Assembly (NCBI RefSeq): GCF_011761985.1
Contig: NZ_JAASQT010000003.1
Coordinates: 248,001 to 312,000 of the forward strand
DNA: 64,000 bases
DNA from: Brevundimonas terrae
GTDB taxonomy: Bacteria > Pseudomonadota > Alphaproteobacteria > Caulobacterales > Caulobacteraceae
Direction of reading: 5' to 3'
The notes beneath the pieces were generated by a model that saw nothing but the letters and a program-made list of their open reading frames with translations, did no database searches and was not told the DNA's origin. A program made the translations under genes and the position numbers. Of the stretch, positions 37,895 through 46,805 are shown piece after piece (within the stretch, counting starts at the first letter, position 1; the number at the start of each line of letters is the position of its first letter).

Positions 37895-38581
37895 ATGCGC
37901 CTTACAGTCACCGCCCTCGCCCTCGTTTTCGCAACCGCCGCCCTGCCCGCTTCGGCCATGGCACAGACCGGTTCGTGGAATCTTTCCGTGGGTGCCGGTA
38001 CCGATAACCGCTCCAAAGATATCTCCAAGTCCGACGGCGAAGCCTTCGTATGGGGCGAGGCCCTGTGGGAAAACGACAGCGGCTTCTTCTATGCCGGTCC
38101 GGCATTTGAAACGATCAAGAGCGGCGGCTCGGACCTTGAGGTCGAACTGGGCGGCGGCATTCGTCCGCAATGGGCCGGTTTCGATTTCGACCTGAACGCT
38201 ACCCACAAATGGCGTCTGGATTCCAACCCCGGCGTTGATGACAAGGCGTGGGAATTCACCGCCGACATGAAGCGCGCCATTGGTCCGGCCAGCGCCCGTC
38301 TGCGGGTACAGCATTCGCCGGACGGAGCAGGCTCGGTCAAGGCATGGACATGGGTGGCCGCGCGTGCGGGCTGGGACTTCAGCGACAAACTGACCGCTAC
38401 CGCAGAGATCGGCCGCCGCGATCAGGACAACAGCGTTGACTATACCGGCTATAATATCGGTGTCGCCTACGCCCTGACCAAAGACCTTGAACTGGATGTT
38501 CGCTGGCACGGCAATGATTCCGACATGCCCGGCGAACAGTACAAAGAAGCCTTGGTCGCAGGCATCGCCTACGCCTTCTAA
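37895..38581 (+). CDS. TorF-family putative porin (Gcw_chp)
   Basis: This 228-residue protein has a signal peptide ending at AMAQ (about residue 24). A small beta-barrel follows with the Gcw_chp/TorF start pattern NLSVGAGTDNRSKDISKSDGEA and a C-terminal Phe (IAYAF), as for outer-membrane proteins. Function unknown. It ends at a terminator that overlaps the stop of the convergent MscS gene. Confidence 0.82.
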   Translation: MRLTVTALALVFATAALPASAMAQTGSWNLSVGAGTDNRSKDISKSDGEAFVWGEALWENDSGFFYAGPAFETIKSGGSDLEVELGGGIRPQWAGFDFDLNATHKWRLDSNPGVDDKAWEFTADMKRAIGPASARLRVQHSPDGAGSVKAWTWVAARAGWDFSDKLTATAEIGRRDQDNSVDYTGYNIGVAYALTKDLELDVRWHGNDSDMPGEQYKEALVAGIAYAF

Positions 38582-38615
38582 GTCCAGACCTAGAAGGTTG
38601 GGCATAACAGATACG

Positions 38616-38641
38616 AAAAAGGGGCCGGATGGCCCCTTTTT
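38616..38641. terminator. Terminator between the porin and MscS-type channel genes
   Basis: A perfect 11-bp stem (aaaaaggggcc / ggccccttttt) with a ggat loop, symmetrical and usable in both directions. Confidence 0.9.
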
Positions 38642-39885
38642 TATGCCGCCTGTCCGGCCACGGCCTTCACGACAGCGGCCATATCCGCCCCCGTCGGCTG
38701 CTGTGCCAGCCTCAGACCGAACTCGGGCAGGATCGCCAGCAGATGATCGAAAATATCGGCCTGAATGTCTTCGTACTCGGCCCACGCGGTCGTCGCCGTG
38801 AAGCAATAGATTTCCAGCGGCAGACCGCTTTCATCCGGTGCCATCTGGCGCGCCAGTTGCGTCATCTGCTGGTTCAGGCGCGGGTGGTTTTTCAGGTACT
38901 GCTTCACATAGGCCCTGAAGGTGCCCAGATTGGTGGCGCGACGGGTATTGACCGGATCGCGGCCGCTCTCGACCAGTTGCGCGTTCCAGCGGGCCAGTTC
39001 GTCGGATTTTTCCGCCAGATAGTCGTCGATCAGCATGATCCGGCGCATATGGTTGCGCTCGTCCTCGCTCAGGAAACGCACACTGTTCTGGTCGATCAGC
39101 AGTGAGCGCTTGATCCGGCGACCACCGCTTTCCTGCATCCCGCGCCAGTTTTTGTAGCTTTCATTGATCAGCCGCCATGTCGGGATGGTGGTGATCGTCT
39201 TGTCCCAGTTCTGGACCTTTACCGTGTGCAGGGCGATGTCGATCACATCGCCATCGGCATTCAGTTGCGGCATCTCGATCCAGTCACCGACACGCAGCAT
39301 GTCATTCGAGTTCAACTGAACCGACGCCACCAGCGACAGGATGGTGTCCTTGAACACCAGCATCAGCACCGCCGCCAAGGCCCCGAGACCCGACAGCAAC
39401 AACAAGGGCGACCGGTCGATCAGCGAAGCAATCACCAGAATGGTGCCGATCGCATAGACGACCAGTTTGACCACCTGCACATAGCCCTTGATGTTGCGAC
39501 GATGCGCCCGCTCCGAACGGGCATAGAGGGCATTGGCCATATCCAGCGCCGACCCGATGGCCAGCACGACCGCAACAATGGTCAGGGCCGCCGCAACATT
39601 CTGGACCACCGTCACCACTGACGGGTGCAGATGCGGCACCGAGGCAATACCCAGCTGGATAATCAGCGTCGGCACCACCCGCGACAGGTTCCGCACGACG
39701 GGTCGCAACAGGCTATCCAACTCGTCGGTAGCCCGTTCTACCAGCTTCAATAATATGCGGGTCAGCCCGCGCCGGACTATAAAATCGGCGGCAACGGCCA
39801 CCAGAACCAGAAGGCACAACCCCGCCATCATTTCAGCCATGGGGAAGTCTGCGAGACGGGCGCGCAAGGCGTCGTATTGCTGCAT
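38641..39885 (-). CDS. MscS-family mechanosensitive channel (YbdG-like)
   Basis: This 414-residue membrane protein has five N-terminal helices, an MscS pore-like helix (LSGLGALAAVLMLVFKDTILSLVASVQL) and the beta domain (DMLRVGDWIEMPQLNADGDVIDIALHTVKVQNWDKTITTIP). An insert typical of E. coli YbdG/MscM follows. It should gate under osmotic downshock. Confidence 0.93.
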   Translation of the reverse strand: MQQYDALRARLADFPMAEMMAGLCLLVLVAVAADFIVRRGLTRILLKLVERATDELDSLLRPVVRNLSRVVPTLIIQLGIASVPHLHPSVVTVVQNVAAALTIVAVVLAIGSALDMANALYARSERAHRRNIKGYVQVVKLVVYAIGTILVIASLIDRSPLLLLSGLGALAAVLMLVFKDTILSLVASVQLNSNDMLRVGDWIEMPQLNADGDVIDIALHTVKVQNWDKTITTIPTWRLINESYKNWRGMQESGGRRIKRSLLIDQNSVRFLSEDERNHMRRIMLIDDYLAEKSDELARWNAQLVESGRDPVNTRRATNLGTFRAYVKQYLKNHPRLNQQMTQLARQMAPDESGLPLEIYCFTATTAWAEYEDIQADIFDHLLAILPEFGLRLAQQPTGADMAAVVKAVAGQAA

Positions 39886-39951
39886 GGCACAAAACTAATG
39901 ACCTGGACCCGCCATGTGAACCCCGACATAGCGCCACAGGGCGCATGAAAA

Positions 39952-39979
39952 AGGCCGCAGTCCCTAAAGACTGCGGCCT
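39952..39979 (-). terminator. Terminator of the transsulfuration operon
   Basis: A perfect 11-bp stem (aggccgcagtc / gactgcggcct) with a 6-nt loop. In the leftward direction it is followed by TTTTTC, 18 bp after the stop of the gene at 39998. Confidence 0.9.
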
Positions 39980-39997
39980 CTCGTCATAATCTCGGTA

Positions 39998-41161
39998 TCA
40001 GGACAGGGCCTGATCCAGATCGGCGATCAGGTCTTCGATATTCTCGACCCCCACCGACAGGCGGATCAGGTTGTCGGTGACACCGCTGGCCTCGCGCACA
40101 TCCTTGGGGATGCTGGCATGGGTCATGATGGCCGGATGGTTCACAAGACTTTCGACACCGCCGAGGGACTCGGCCAGCGTAAAGACCTGCACCCGCTCCA
40201 GAACGCGCTTGGTGCGTTCCAGATCGCCGTCGATCACCACCGACACCATCCCGCCGAAACCGCCCGTCATCTGGCTCTTGGCCAATGCGTGTTGCGGGTG
40301 GCTTTCCAGACCCGGATAGATGACTTTTTGAACACCGGCGCGGCCTTCCAGCCACTTGGCCAGCGTCATGGCATTTTCACAGTGGGCCTTCATGCGAAGG
40401 GCCAGCGTTTTCAGGCCACGGTTCACCAAGAAGGCATCGAACGGGCCCATGACGCCGCCGATAGAGTTCTGGAGGAACTTCAGCTGCGCGGCCATTTCCG
40501 CATCCTTGGCCACCAGAACACCGGCAACCACGTCAGAGTGACCGTTCAGATATTTGGTCGCCGAATGCATCACGATGTCCGCGCCCAGTGCCAGCGGCTG
40601 TTGGCAATAGGGCGAGGCAAAGGTGTTATCGACCACGAGGATCAGATTATGCGCCTTGGCCACCTTGGACAGGGCGGCGATATCGGCCAGCTTCATCATC
40701 GGATTGGTGGGGGTTTCCACCCACAGCATCCGCGTCTTGTCGGTGATCGCGGCCTCTACAGCCGCGATGTCGCTGAGGTCGACATAGGCAAAGTCCAGAC
40801 CCATCGAGCGACGGCGAACGCGCTCGAACAGACGCCACGAACCGCCATACAGGTCATCACCCGTAACGATGTGCGAACCGGCATCCAGCAGTTCCAGCGC
40901 CGTCGAGGTCGCCGCCATGCCCGAGCCGAAACCGAAGGCCTGAACGCCGCCTTCAAGGTCCGCGATACAGGCCTCGAACGCCATGCGCGTCGGGTTCTTT
41001 CCGCGTGCATATTCAAAGCCCTTGTTCACGCCGGGGCTTTCCTGCGCGAAGGTCGAGGTGGCGTAGATCGGCATCATAACGGCACCGGTCGTCGGGTCCG
41101 GTTCCTGCCCCGCATGGATGGCGCGGGTCGAGAAGCCTTGATGATTTTTCTTTTCGGTCAT
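39998..41161 (-). CDS. Cys/Met-metabolism PLP enzyme, probable cystathionine gamma-lyase
   Basis: This 387-residue fold-type I PLP enzyme carries the Schiff-base Lys203 (HSATKYLNGHSD), Asp178 (VVDNTFASPY) and the tyrosine-containing YARGKNPTR. Sequence alone does not separate gamma-synthase, beta-lyase and gamma-lyase. However, the gene follows cystathionine beta-synthase by 4 bp, which strongly favours gamma-lyase, releasing cysteine from cystathionine in reverse transsulfuration. Confidence 0.9.
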   Translation of the reverse strand: MTEKKNHQGFSTRAIHAGQEPDPTTGAVMMPIYATSTFAQESPGVNKGFEYARGKNPTRMAFEACIADLEGGVQAFGFGSGMAATSTALELLDAGSHIVTGDDLYGGSWRLFERVRRRSMGLDFAYVDLSDIAAVEAAITDKTRMLWVETPTNPMMKLADIAALSKVAKAHNLILVVDNTFASPYCQQPLALGADIVMHSATKYLNGHSDVVAGVLVAKDAEMAAQLKFLQNSIGGVMGPFDAFLVNRGLKTLALRMKAHCENAMTLAKWLEGRAGVQKVIYPGLESHPQHALAKSQMTGGFGGMVSVVIDGDLERTKRVLERVQVFTLAESLGGVESLVNHPAIMTHASIPKDVREASGVTDNLIRLSVGVENIEDLIADLDQALS

Positions 41162-41165
41162 CTGC

Positions 41166-42569
41166 TTAACGGTTCAGGCTGAGGTGGTTGATCAGGTCGG
41201 CGCGGGTAATCAGGCCGACGAATTTCTCGCCGTCCAGCACAATGGCCACACGGTCGCGGTCGAACAGCGGGATCAGGGCATCCAGCGTTTCGGAAACCTG
41301 CACCGTGTCCAGATCGCGCGTCATGGCCGACGATACCGCCTTGGCGAAACGATCCTTGCGGGTGATCTCATCGGTGTTCATCAGGTGGACGATATCGCTC
41401 TCGTCAACGATGCCGATCAGACGGCCATCCTGAATGACAGGAAGCTGCGAGACATCGCTGCCGCGCATACGTTTAAAGGCCGTGTCGATGGTGTCTTCGG
41501 GACCGACAACGACCACATCACCTGTCTCGTATTTGCGGCTAATCAGGTCCGACAGGTTGCCGGTGATCTCGCGTTCCGCCAGACCCTGATCGGCCAGCCA
41601 TGTGTCGTTATAGACCTTGGACAGATATTTCGCGCCGGTGTCGCACACGAAGGTGACGACCGTCTTCGGCTCGGTCTGCTCACGGCACCAACGCAGGGCC
41701 GCCGCGATCAGGCAACCCGACGACGATCCGGCCAGAACGCCCTCTTTCAGCAGTAGATCGCGTGCGGTCGCGATCGATTCCGCATCGGGGATAGAATAGG
41801 CTTTGTCGATCAGATTGATATCGGCGGTGTCCGGCACAAAGTTTTGCCCGATACCTTCGACGGTATAGGAGCCATCGGGACCGGGTTTGCCCTCGTTGAC
41901 GATTCCCGCCAGCGCCGAACCGACCGGATCGGCCAGAATGATTTCAGCCTTGGAGCCCTGCGCTTTCAGATAGCGGGCAATGCCGGTGATGGTGCCGCCC
42001 GAGCCGATACCGGCCACAAAGGCATCAATATCACCGCCGGTCTGCTCCCAGATTTCCGGTGCCGTCGATTTGAAATGCGCCTCGGAGTTGGCGTCATTGG
42101 CGAACTGGTTGACGTAATAGGCACCCGGAATCTGCTGGGCCAGACGCTCGGCCATGTCGGTATAGTATTCGGGATGGCCATGCGGCACGTCCGAACGGGT
42201 CAGGCGCACATCGGCCCCCATGGCGCGCAGGTGCTGGATTTTTTCCTTCGACATCTTGTCCGGAATGACCAGCAAGACCTTGTAACCCTTTTGTTTTCCG
42301 ACCAGCGTCAGGGCCAGACCGGTATTACCGGCTGTCGCCTCTACGATGGTGCCGCCCGGCTTCAGCCAGCCCTCGTTCTCGGCCACCTCGATCATGGTCA
42401 GGGCGATCCGGTCCTTGATGGAGCCACCGGGGTTCTGGTTTTCCAGCTTGAGCAACAGACGGCACTTGCCGGTGTCCAGCTTGGTTACCTCGACCATCGG
42501 GGTCTTGCCGATCAGGTCCAGCAGCGAGGCGGCGGGACGGGACAGGGCGGGCGTGTCGGTCAACGACAT
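41166..42569 (-). CDS. Cystathionine beta-synthase with CBS-domain pair
   Basis: This 467-residue fold-type II PLP enzyme condenses serine and homocysteine. The PLP Lys52 is in GGSIKDR, the substrate loop in EATAGNTG, and the phosphate loop in GIGSGGTITG. The C-terminal 130 residues form two CBS modules, often regulatory. Start at ATG 42569 with GGAG 9 bp upstream, rather than the TTG at 42584. O-acetylserine sulfhydrylases lack the CBS tail, which supports this call. Confidence 0.92.
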   Translation of the reverse strand: MSLTDTPALSRPAASLLDLIGKTPMVEVTKLDTGKCRLLLKLENQNPGGSIKDRIALTMIEVAENEGWLKPGGTIVEATAGNTGLALTLVGKQKGYKVLLVIPDKMSKEKIQHLRAMGADVRLTRSDVPHGHPEYYTDMAERLAQQIPGAYYVNQFANDANSEAHFKSTAPEIWEQTGGDIDAFVAGIGSGGTITGIARYLKAQGSKAEIILADPVGSALAGIVNEGKPGPDGSYTVEGIGQNFVPDTADINLIDKAYSIPDAESIATARDLLLKEGVLAGSSSGCLIAAALRWCREQTEPKTVVTFVCDTGAKYLSKVYNDTWLADQGLAEREITGNLSDLISRKYETGDVVVVGPEDTIDTAFKRMRGSDVSQLPVIQDGRLIGIVDESDIVHLMNTDEITRKDRFAKAVSSAMTRDLDTVQVSETLDALIPLFDRDRVAIVLDGEKFVGLITRADLINHLSLNR

Positions 42570-42679
42570 GGGTCTATGCTCCAAAGCTCTTAGGCCTCAA
42601 GGCTGGGCTTCGCGGCCTTCGCGGTCAACTCGTGCAAGTTTTCACCTTTTTGCCCGAAATATTCGCTACAGAGAGCGTA

Positions 42680-45016
42680 ATGGCTAAAACTCCGAAACGC
42701 CCGGTTGCGGGCCTCCCCGACAAAGACACCCTCCTCGCCTTCCTGCGCGAAGCCGGAGAGGCGGAAAAATCCGACATCGCCCGTGCATTCGGCCTCAAGG
42801 GGGCCGAGCGGCGCATGCTGCGTGAAATGCTGCGCGAGCTGGAGGCCGAAGGCAAGCTGGGCAAGCGCGGCCGCAAGGGCTTTGCCGAGGCCGGCACCCT
42901 GCCCCCCGTCGGCGTGGTCGATGTGGTGGCCCGCACCGACGATGGCGAAATGCTGGTCCAGTTGGTCAAGGGCGAGGCCGATGCGCCTCAGGCCGTTCTG
43001 GTGGCCGACAAGGACCGTCGCGGACCTGCGCCGGCTATGGGCGACCGCCTGCTGGTCAAGCTCAGCCGCGCGGGAGAAGGCTGGGAAGCCCGCCTCGTCA
43101 AGAAACTGGATTCCGACAACAGCAAGCTTCTGGGCGTGGTCCGCAAGGGCAATCGCGAGGTTCGCATCGAGCCGGTGGACAAGAAGGACAAGGAATTCCT
43201 TGTTATCCCCGCCTCGCTGGCCGAGGGCCTGAAGGACGGCGATCTGGTTCTGGCGGCTGCCGAAAAGCGCGAGGGTCGTTATGGTCCCAAGCGCGGCAAG
43301 GTGCTGGAACATATCGGCCGCGAGGATGATCCCCGCGCTGCCTCGATCATTGCCATCCATCAGCACAACATCCCCGCCGGCTTCTCGGAGGCCGTAGAGG
43401 CCGAGGCAGGCGATCAGGAAGTCCCGACCCTGAAGGGCCGCGAGGATCTGCGCCATATCCCGTTCGTCACCATCGACCCGCAGGATGCGCGCGACCACGA
43501 CGACGCCGTCTATGCCGAACCCGATACCGACGAGAAAAACCCCGACGGCTGGATCGTCTGGGTGTCGATTGCCGACGTGGCCGCCTATGTGCGCCCCAAT
43601 ACCCAACTGGACCGCGAGGCCCGCGCCAAAGGCAACTCGACCTACTTCCCCGACCGCGTAGAGCCTATGCTGCCGGAAGTGCTGTCCAATGGCCTGTGCA
43701 GCCTGAAACAGGGCGAGAACCGCGCCACCATGGCGGTGCGTATGGTGTTCGACGCCACCGGCAAGAAGGTCAGCCACAAGTTCACGCGCGGCCTGATGCG
43801 TTCACACGCCAAGCTGTCCTATGAACAGGCTCAGGCCGCCATCGACGGCGCGCCGGACGATGTGACCGGCCCCATCATGGATGCGATCCTGTATCCTTTG
43901 TGGAACGCCTATGCCTGTATGCTGAAAGGCCGCGAGCGCCGTGCGCCTCTGGCCATCGAAAGCCTGGAGCGCCGCGTGAAGATGTCGCCCGATGGCGGTA
44001 TCGAAGCCATCCTGCCGCGCAAGTCGCTGGAAGCGCACCGCCTGATCGAGGAAATGATGGTGCAGGCCAATGTCTGCGCCGCCGAGACGCTGGAAAAGGC
44101 CCGCACGCCGCTGATCTATCGTGTGCACGAGACGCCCAGTCAGGAAAAAATCTTCAACCTGTCGGACTTCCTGCACACCATCGGCAAGTCTTGGACCAAG
44201 GGCGAGGCCCCGACCACCAAACGCTTCAACAAGCTGCTGGGCGAGGTCAAGGACACCGCCCATGCCGAGGTCGTCAACGAGGTGGTCCTGCGCACCCAGA
44301 TGCAGGCCTTCTATACGCCGTCGAATGTCGGCCACTTTGGCCTGAACCTCGACCGCTATGCCCACTTCACCTCGCCGATCCGCCGCTATGCCGACCTGAT
44401 GGTGCATCGTGGCCTGATCCGCGCGTGTGGCTTTGGCGATGATGGCCTGACCGACCGCGAAATGTCGGAACTGGAAGCCATTGCCGACCACATCACCGAA
44501 ACCGAGCGTCGCTCGATGGCGGCGGAACGTGCGGCGATGGATCGCTATATCGCCGCCTTCCTTGAAGAGCATGTCGGGGCGATGTTTACCGGCCGCATTA
44601 CCGGCGTGACCCGCTTTGGCCTGTTTGTCCGTCTGGATGAAACAGGGGCCGATGGTCTGGTGCCTGTGTCGTCTCTGGGCGACGAATATTTCATCCATGA
44701 CGACCGCACCCATGCACTGGTCGGCGAGCGTTCGGGCAAGCGCTTCCCGCTCGGCTATAATGTCGAGGTCCTGCTGGTCGAGGCCACGCCGATCACCGGC
44801 GGTCTGGTCTTGCAGATGATGTCCGACCCTGCCCCGCGCGATCCGAATGCCCCGTCCCCGCGTCTGGGTATGCGGGGTCGCTCTGGCAAGGGCGGTGGCG
44901 GCTTCAAGGGTGGCGGCAAGGGCGGGCCCAAATCGGCCCGCGCCCGCAATGGCGGCAAACCCCATGGTAAGCCTCTGGGCGGCCTGAAAGGTGTCAAAAA
45001 GGGCAAGCGCAAGTGA
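42680..45016 (+). CDS. rnr: Ribonuclease R
   Basis: This 778-residue 3'-5' exoribonuclease degrades structured RNA. An N-terminal winged-helix region (DTLLAFLREAGEAEKSDIARAF) is followed by cold-shock domains, an RNB catalytic domain with ITIDPQDARDHDDAVY-type aspartates (TIDPQDARDHDDAVY here), an S1 domain (ITGVTRFGLFVRLDETGADGLV) and a Lys/Gly-rich basic tail. Start at ATG 42680 rather than the GTG at 42632. It overlaps the Nudix gene by 4 bp. Confidence 0.96.
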   Translation: MAKTPKRPVAGLPDKDTLLAFLREAGEAEKSDIARAFGLKGAERRMLREMLRELEAEGKLGKRGRKGFAEAGTLPPVGVVDVVARTDDGEMLVQLVKGEADAPQAVLVADKDRRGPAPAMGDRLLVKLSRAGEGWEARLVKKLDSDNSKLLGVVRKGNREVRIEPVDKKDKEFLVIPASLAEGLKDGDLVLAAAEKREGRYGPKRGKVLEHIGREDDPRAASIIAIHQHNIPAGFSEAVEAEAGDQEVPTLKGREDLRHIPFVTIDPQDARDHDDAVYAEPDTDEKNPDGWIVWVSIADVAAYVRPNTQLDREARAKGNSTYFPDRVEPMLPEVLSNGLCSLKQGENRATMAVRMVFDATGKKVSHKFTRGLMRSHAKLSYEQAQAAIDGAPDDVTGPIMDAILYPLWNAYACMLKGRERRAPLAIESLERRVKMSPDGGIEAILPRKSLEAHRLIEEMMVQANVCAAETLEKARTPLIYRVHETPSQEKIFNLSDFLHTIGKSWTKGEAPTTKRFNKLLGEVKDTAHAEVVNEVVLRTQMQAFYTPSNVGHFGLNLDRYAHFTSPIRRYADLMVHRGLIRACGFGDDGLTDREMSELEAIADHITETERRSMAAERAAMDRYIAAFLEEHVGAMFTGRITGVTRFGLFVRLDETGADGLVPVSSLGDEYFIHDDRTHALVGERSGKRFPLGYNVEVLLVEATPITGGLVLQMMSDPAPRDPNAPSPRLGMRGRSGKGGGGFKGGGKGGPKSARARNGGKPHGKPLGGLKGVKKGKRK

Positions 45017-45717
45017 GCCAACCGTTCGACGCCAGACAGGACCTGCTGGATTCGCCACGCACGGGGGAGCGACAACGCCCCCGTGATGCCGCAACCCTGA
45101 TCCTGACGCGCGGCGAACGAAACCTTGAAGTCCTGATGGGTCGCCGTGCGGCAGGCCATGTGTTTATGGCCTCCAAATGGGTGTTTCCGGGGGGACGGAT
45201 CGACCCCTCGGATTTTCGCGCCCATGCCAGTGGCCATCTGAACCACGAAACTGCCCGCAGGCTGGAAATGGAGATGCCCGCACGGCGCGCCCGTGCGCTG
45301 GCCCTGACGGCTATCCGCGAGACATTCGAGGAAACCGGCCTTATTCTCGGCAAGTCGGCCCCTGAGGCCTCTGTGGCCGGTCCATGGCGTGAATATCGTC
45401 AGGCCGGTGCCATCCCCGACCTGTCGGCCCTGACCTATGTGGCCCGCGCCATTACGCCGCCGGGTCGCACGCGCCGTTTCGATGCCCGTTTCTTTGCGGC
45501 CCCCATCGAGGCCCTGCGCGATCCCGACAATATCGAAGGCTCGGGCGAACTGGACGAGATTGCGTGGCTGCCTATCGAGGACGCTATGAAGCTGGACCTG
45601 CCCTCCATCACCCGCTTTGTGCTGGGCGAGGCTCTGGAGCGCCGCCAGAACCCCAACAGGCCCCTGCCCTTTGTCCGCATGCTGCACGGCCAGCACCGCA
45701 TCGAGCACAGACATTAA
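45013..45717 (+). CDS. NUDIX hydrolase
   Basis: This 234-residue protein starts at GTG 45013, overlapping the rnr stop (GTGA). The first part reads RDAATLILTRGERNLEVLMGRRAAGHVFMASKWVFPGGRIDPSD. A Nudix box follows after an insertion, ending RETFEETGLILG. This resembles the RNase R-linked or CoA-type Nudix group; substrate unknown. Translational coupling to rnr suggests a role near RNA or nucleotide turnover. Confidence 0.9.
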   Translation: MSQPFDARQDLLDSPRTGERQRPRDAATLILTRGERNLEVLMGRRAAGHVFMASKWVFPGGRIDPSDFRAHASGHLNHETARRLEMEMPARRARALALTAIRETFEETGLILGKSAPEASVAGPWREYRQAGAIPDLSALTYVARAITPPGRTRRFDARFFAAPIEALRDPDNIEGSGELDEIAWLPIEDAMKLDLPSITRFVLGEALERRQNPNRPLPFVRMLHGQHRIEHRH

Positions 45718-45719
45718 AA

Positions 45720-45746
45720 AAGGCTCCCGATCCATATCGGGAGCCT
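45720..45746. terminator. Bidirectional terminator after the rnr-Nudix operon
   Basis: An 11-bp perfect stem (aggctcccgat / atcgggagcct) with a ccat loop, preceded by A-run and followed by TCTTC. It lies between the Nudix stop and the convergent lipoprotein gene. Confidence 0.88.
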
Positions 45747-45771
45747 TCTTCATTTCAGATCAGATGATGAC

Positions 45772-46356
45772 CTATTCTGTGACCGGCTTGGTCAGGTCGA
45801 ACTCGACGCGCATGAGACGGTTCGGGCGCTTCAGCTCGTAAACATAGGTCTTGGCGGGGTGAACCTCGACTGCCCACACATTGGTGGTCGAAACCGCGGC
45901 ATCATTGGCATTGAACAAGTCGATGGATTCCTGATCGACAGGGAATTCCTGACGCTCGGCCGTGCCTTCATTGGCGGTATTGCCGCCATACCAGTGCAGG
46001 GTGTGCGTGGTGCCATCCGGATCGCGGTGATCGTGCTTGAGGCGCAGACCCACATCCTGACGGGTAATGACCCAGGTGCGCGACTTGTCTTCGCCGACCC
46101 AGAACGGAATGCGGATCTCGCTGTCACTGCAATCGCGCACATGCATCAGCAGGCGGTTATTGGCGAAATCGGCATCCTGAGGGTCGGTGGTCACAACCTT
46201 GCCCTCGAATCGCTGGCCACACAGGGCTGTCAGATTCGCAAAGAAGGCATCTTGCGGATTCACCGATTCCGTAACCGCGCTCTGCGAACTACAGGCAGCA
46301 AGGCCGAAAATTGAAGCCGTTAGGGCGAAGGCGGGTGCAATTCGAGACATTTTCAT
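45772..46356 (-). CDS. Predicted lipoprotein of unknown function
   Basis: This 194-residue protein has lipobox GLAAC (about Cys22). The mature region has two cysteines (LTALCGQRFEG, HVRDCSD) that could pair, and a WYGGNTANEGTAERQEFPVDQE stretch. No assigned function. A second ATG at 46350 is possible. Single-gene unit, convergent with the Nudix gene. Confidence 0.78.
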   Translation of the reverse strand: MKMSRIAPAFALTASIFGLAACSSQSAVTESVNPQDAFFANLTALCGQRFEGKVVTTDPQDADFANNRLLMHVRDCSDSEIRIPFWVGEDKSRTWVITRQDVGLRLKHDHRDPDGTTHTLHWYGGNTANEGTAERQEFPVDQESIDLFNANDAAVSTTNVWAVEVHPAKTYVYELKRPNRLMRVEFDLTKPVTE

Positions 46357-46483
46357 GGCAAAAGACTACCTGTTCGCAAGTCGAACTCAAGGCGACATCA
46401 CGCCCGTTGACTTTGCTGCGTGTATGGGTATGTTCCGCGCCTCGTATTTATAGCGGCTTTCGCCGTCGCAGAGGTTAATTCCG

Positions 46484-46651
46484 ATGGCCAAACCGGCTTC
46501 GATCAAGATCCGTCTGAACTCCACCGCCGACACCGGCTTCTTCTATGTCACCAAGAAGAACGCCCGTACCATGACCGAAAAAATGGTCGTGAAAAAGTAC
46601 GATCCGGTCGTTCGCAAGCACGTCGAGTTCAAAGAAGGCAAGATCAAGTAA
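46484..46651 (+). CDS. rpmG: 50S ribosomal protein L33
   Basis: The 55-residue frame [20 protein letters not shown]...GKIK is L33 of the type lacking the CxxC zinc pairs, with the [10 protein letters not shown] and [18 protein letters not shown] signatures. It is too short for many ORF filters. AGAGG lies upstream. A strong terminator follows at 46696. Confidence 0.97.
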   Translation: MAKPASIKIRLNSTADTGFFYVTKKNARTMTEKMVVKKYDPVVRKHVEFKEGKIK

Positions 46652-46695
46652 GTCCCTGCTCCGCGCGATGCGGAGCAGCAGCTTGCACGATTTTG

Positions 46696-46730
46696 AAAAC
46701 GCCCGGCTGTTCACAGCCGGGCGTTTTTCT
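46696..46730. terminator. Terminator between rpmG and pleD
   Basis: A perfect 14-bp stem (aaaacgcccggctg / cagccgggcgtttt) with a ttca loop and TTCT after it. It serves rpmG and, on the other side, may end the pleD transcript. A smaller hairpin, ctgctccgc / gcggagcag, lies just before it. Confidence 0.9.
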
Positions 46731-46805
46731 ATGCCTGAAAGATTGGCGACTGTTCCCAGCCGCCCACTTTTCGATGCCTGAAATCCGTAAGGAAACGTCC
46801 GCGCT

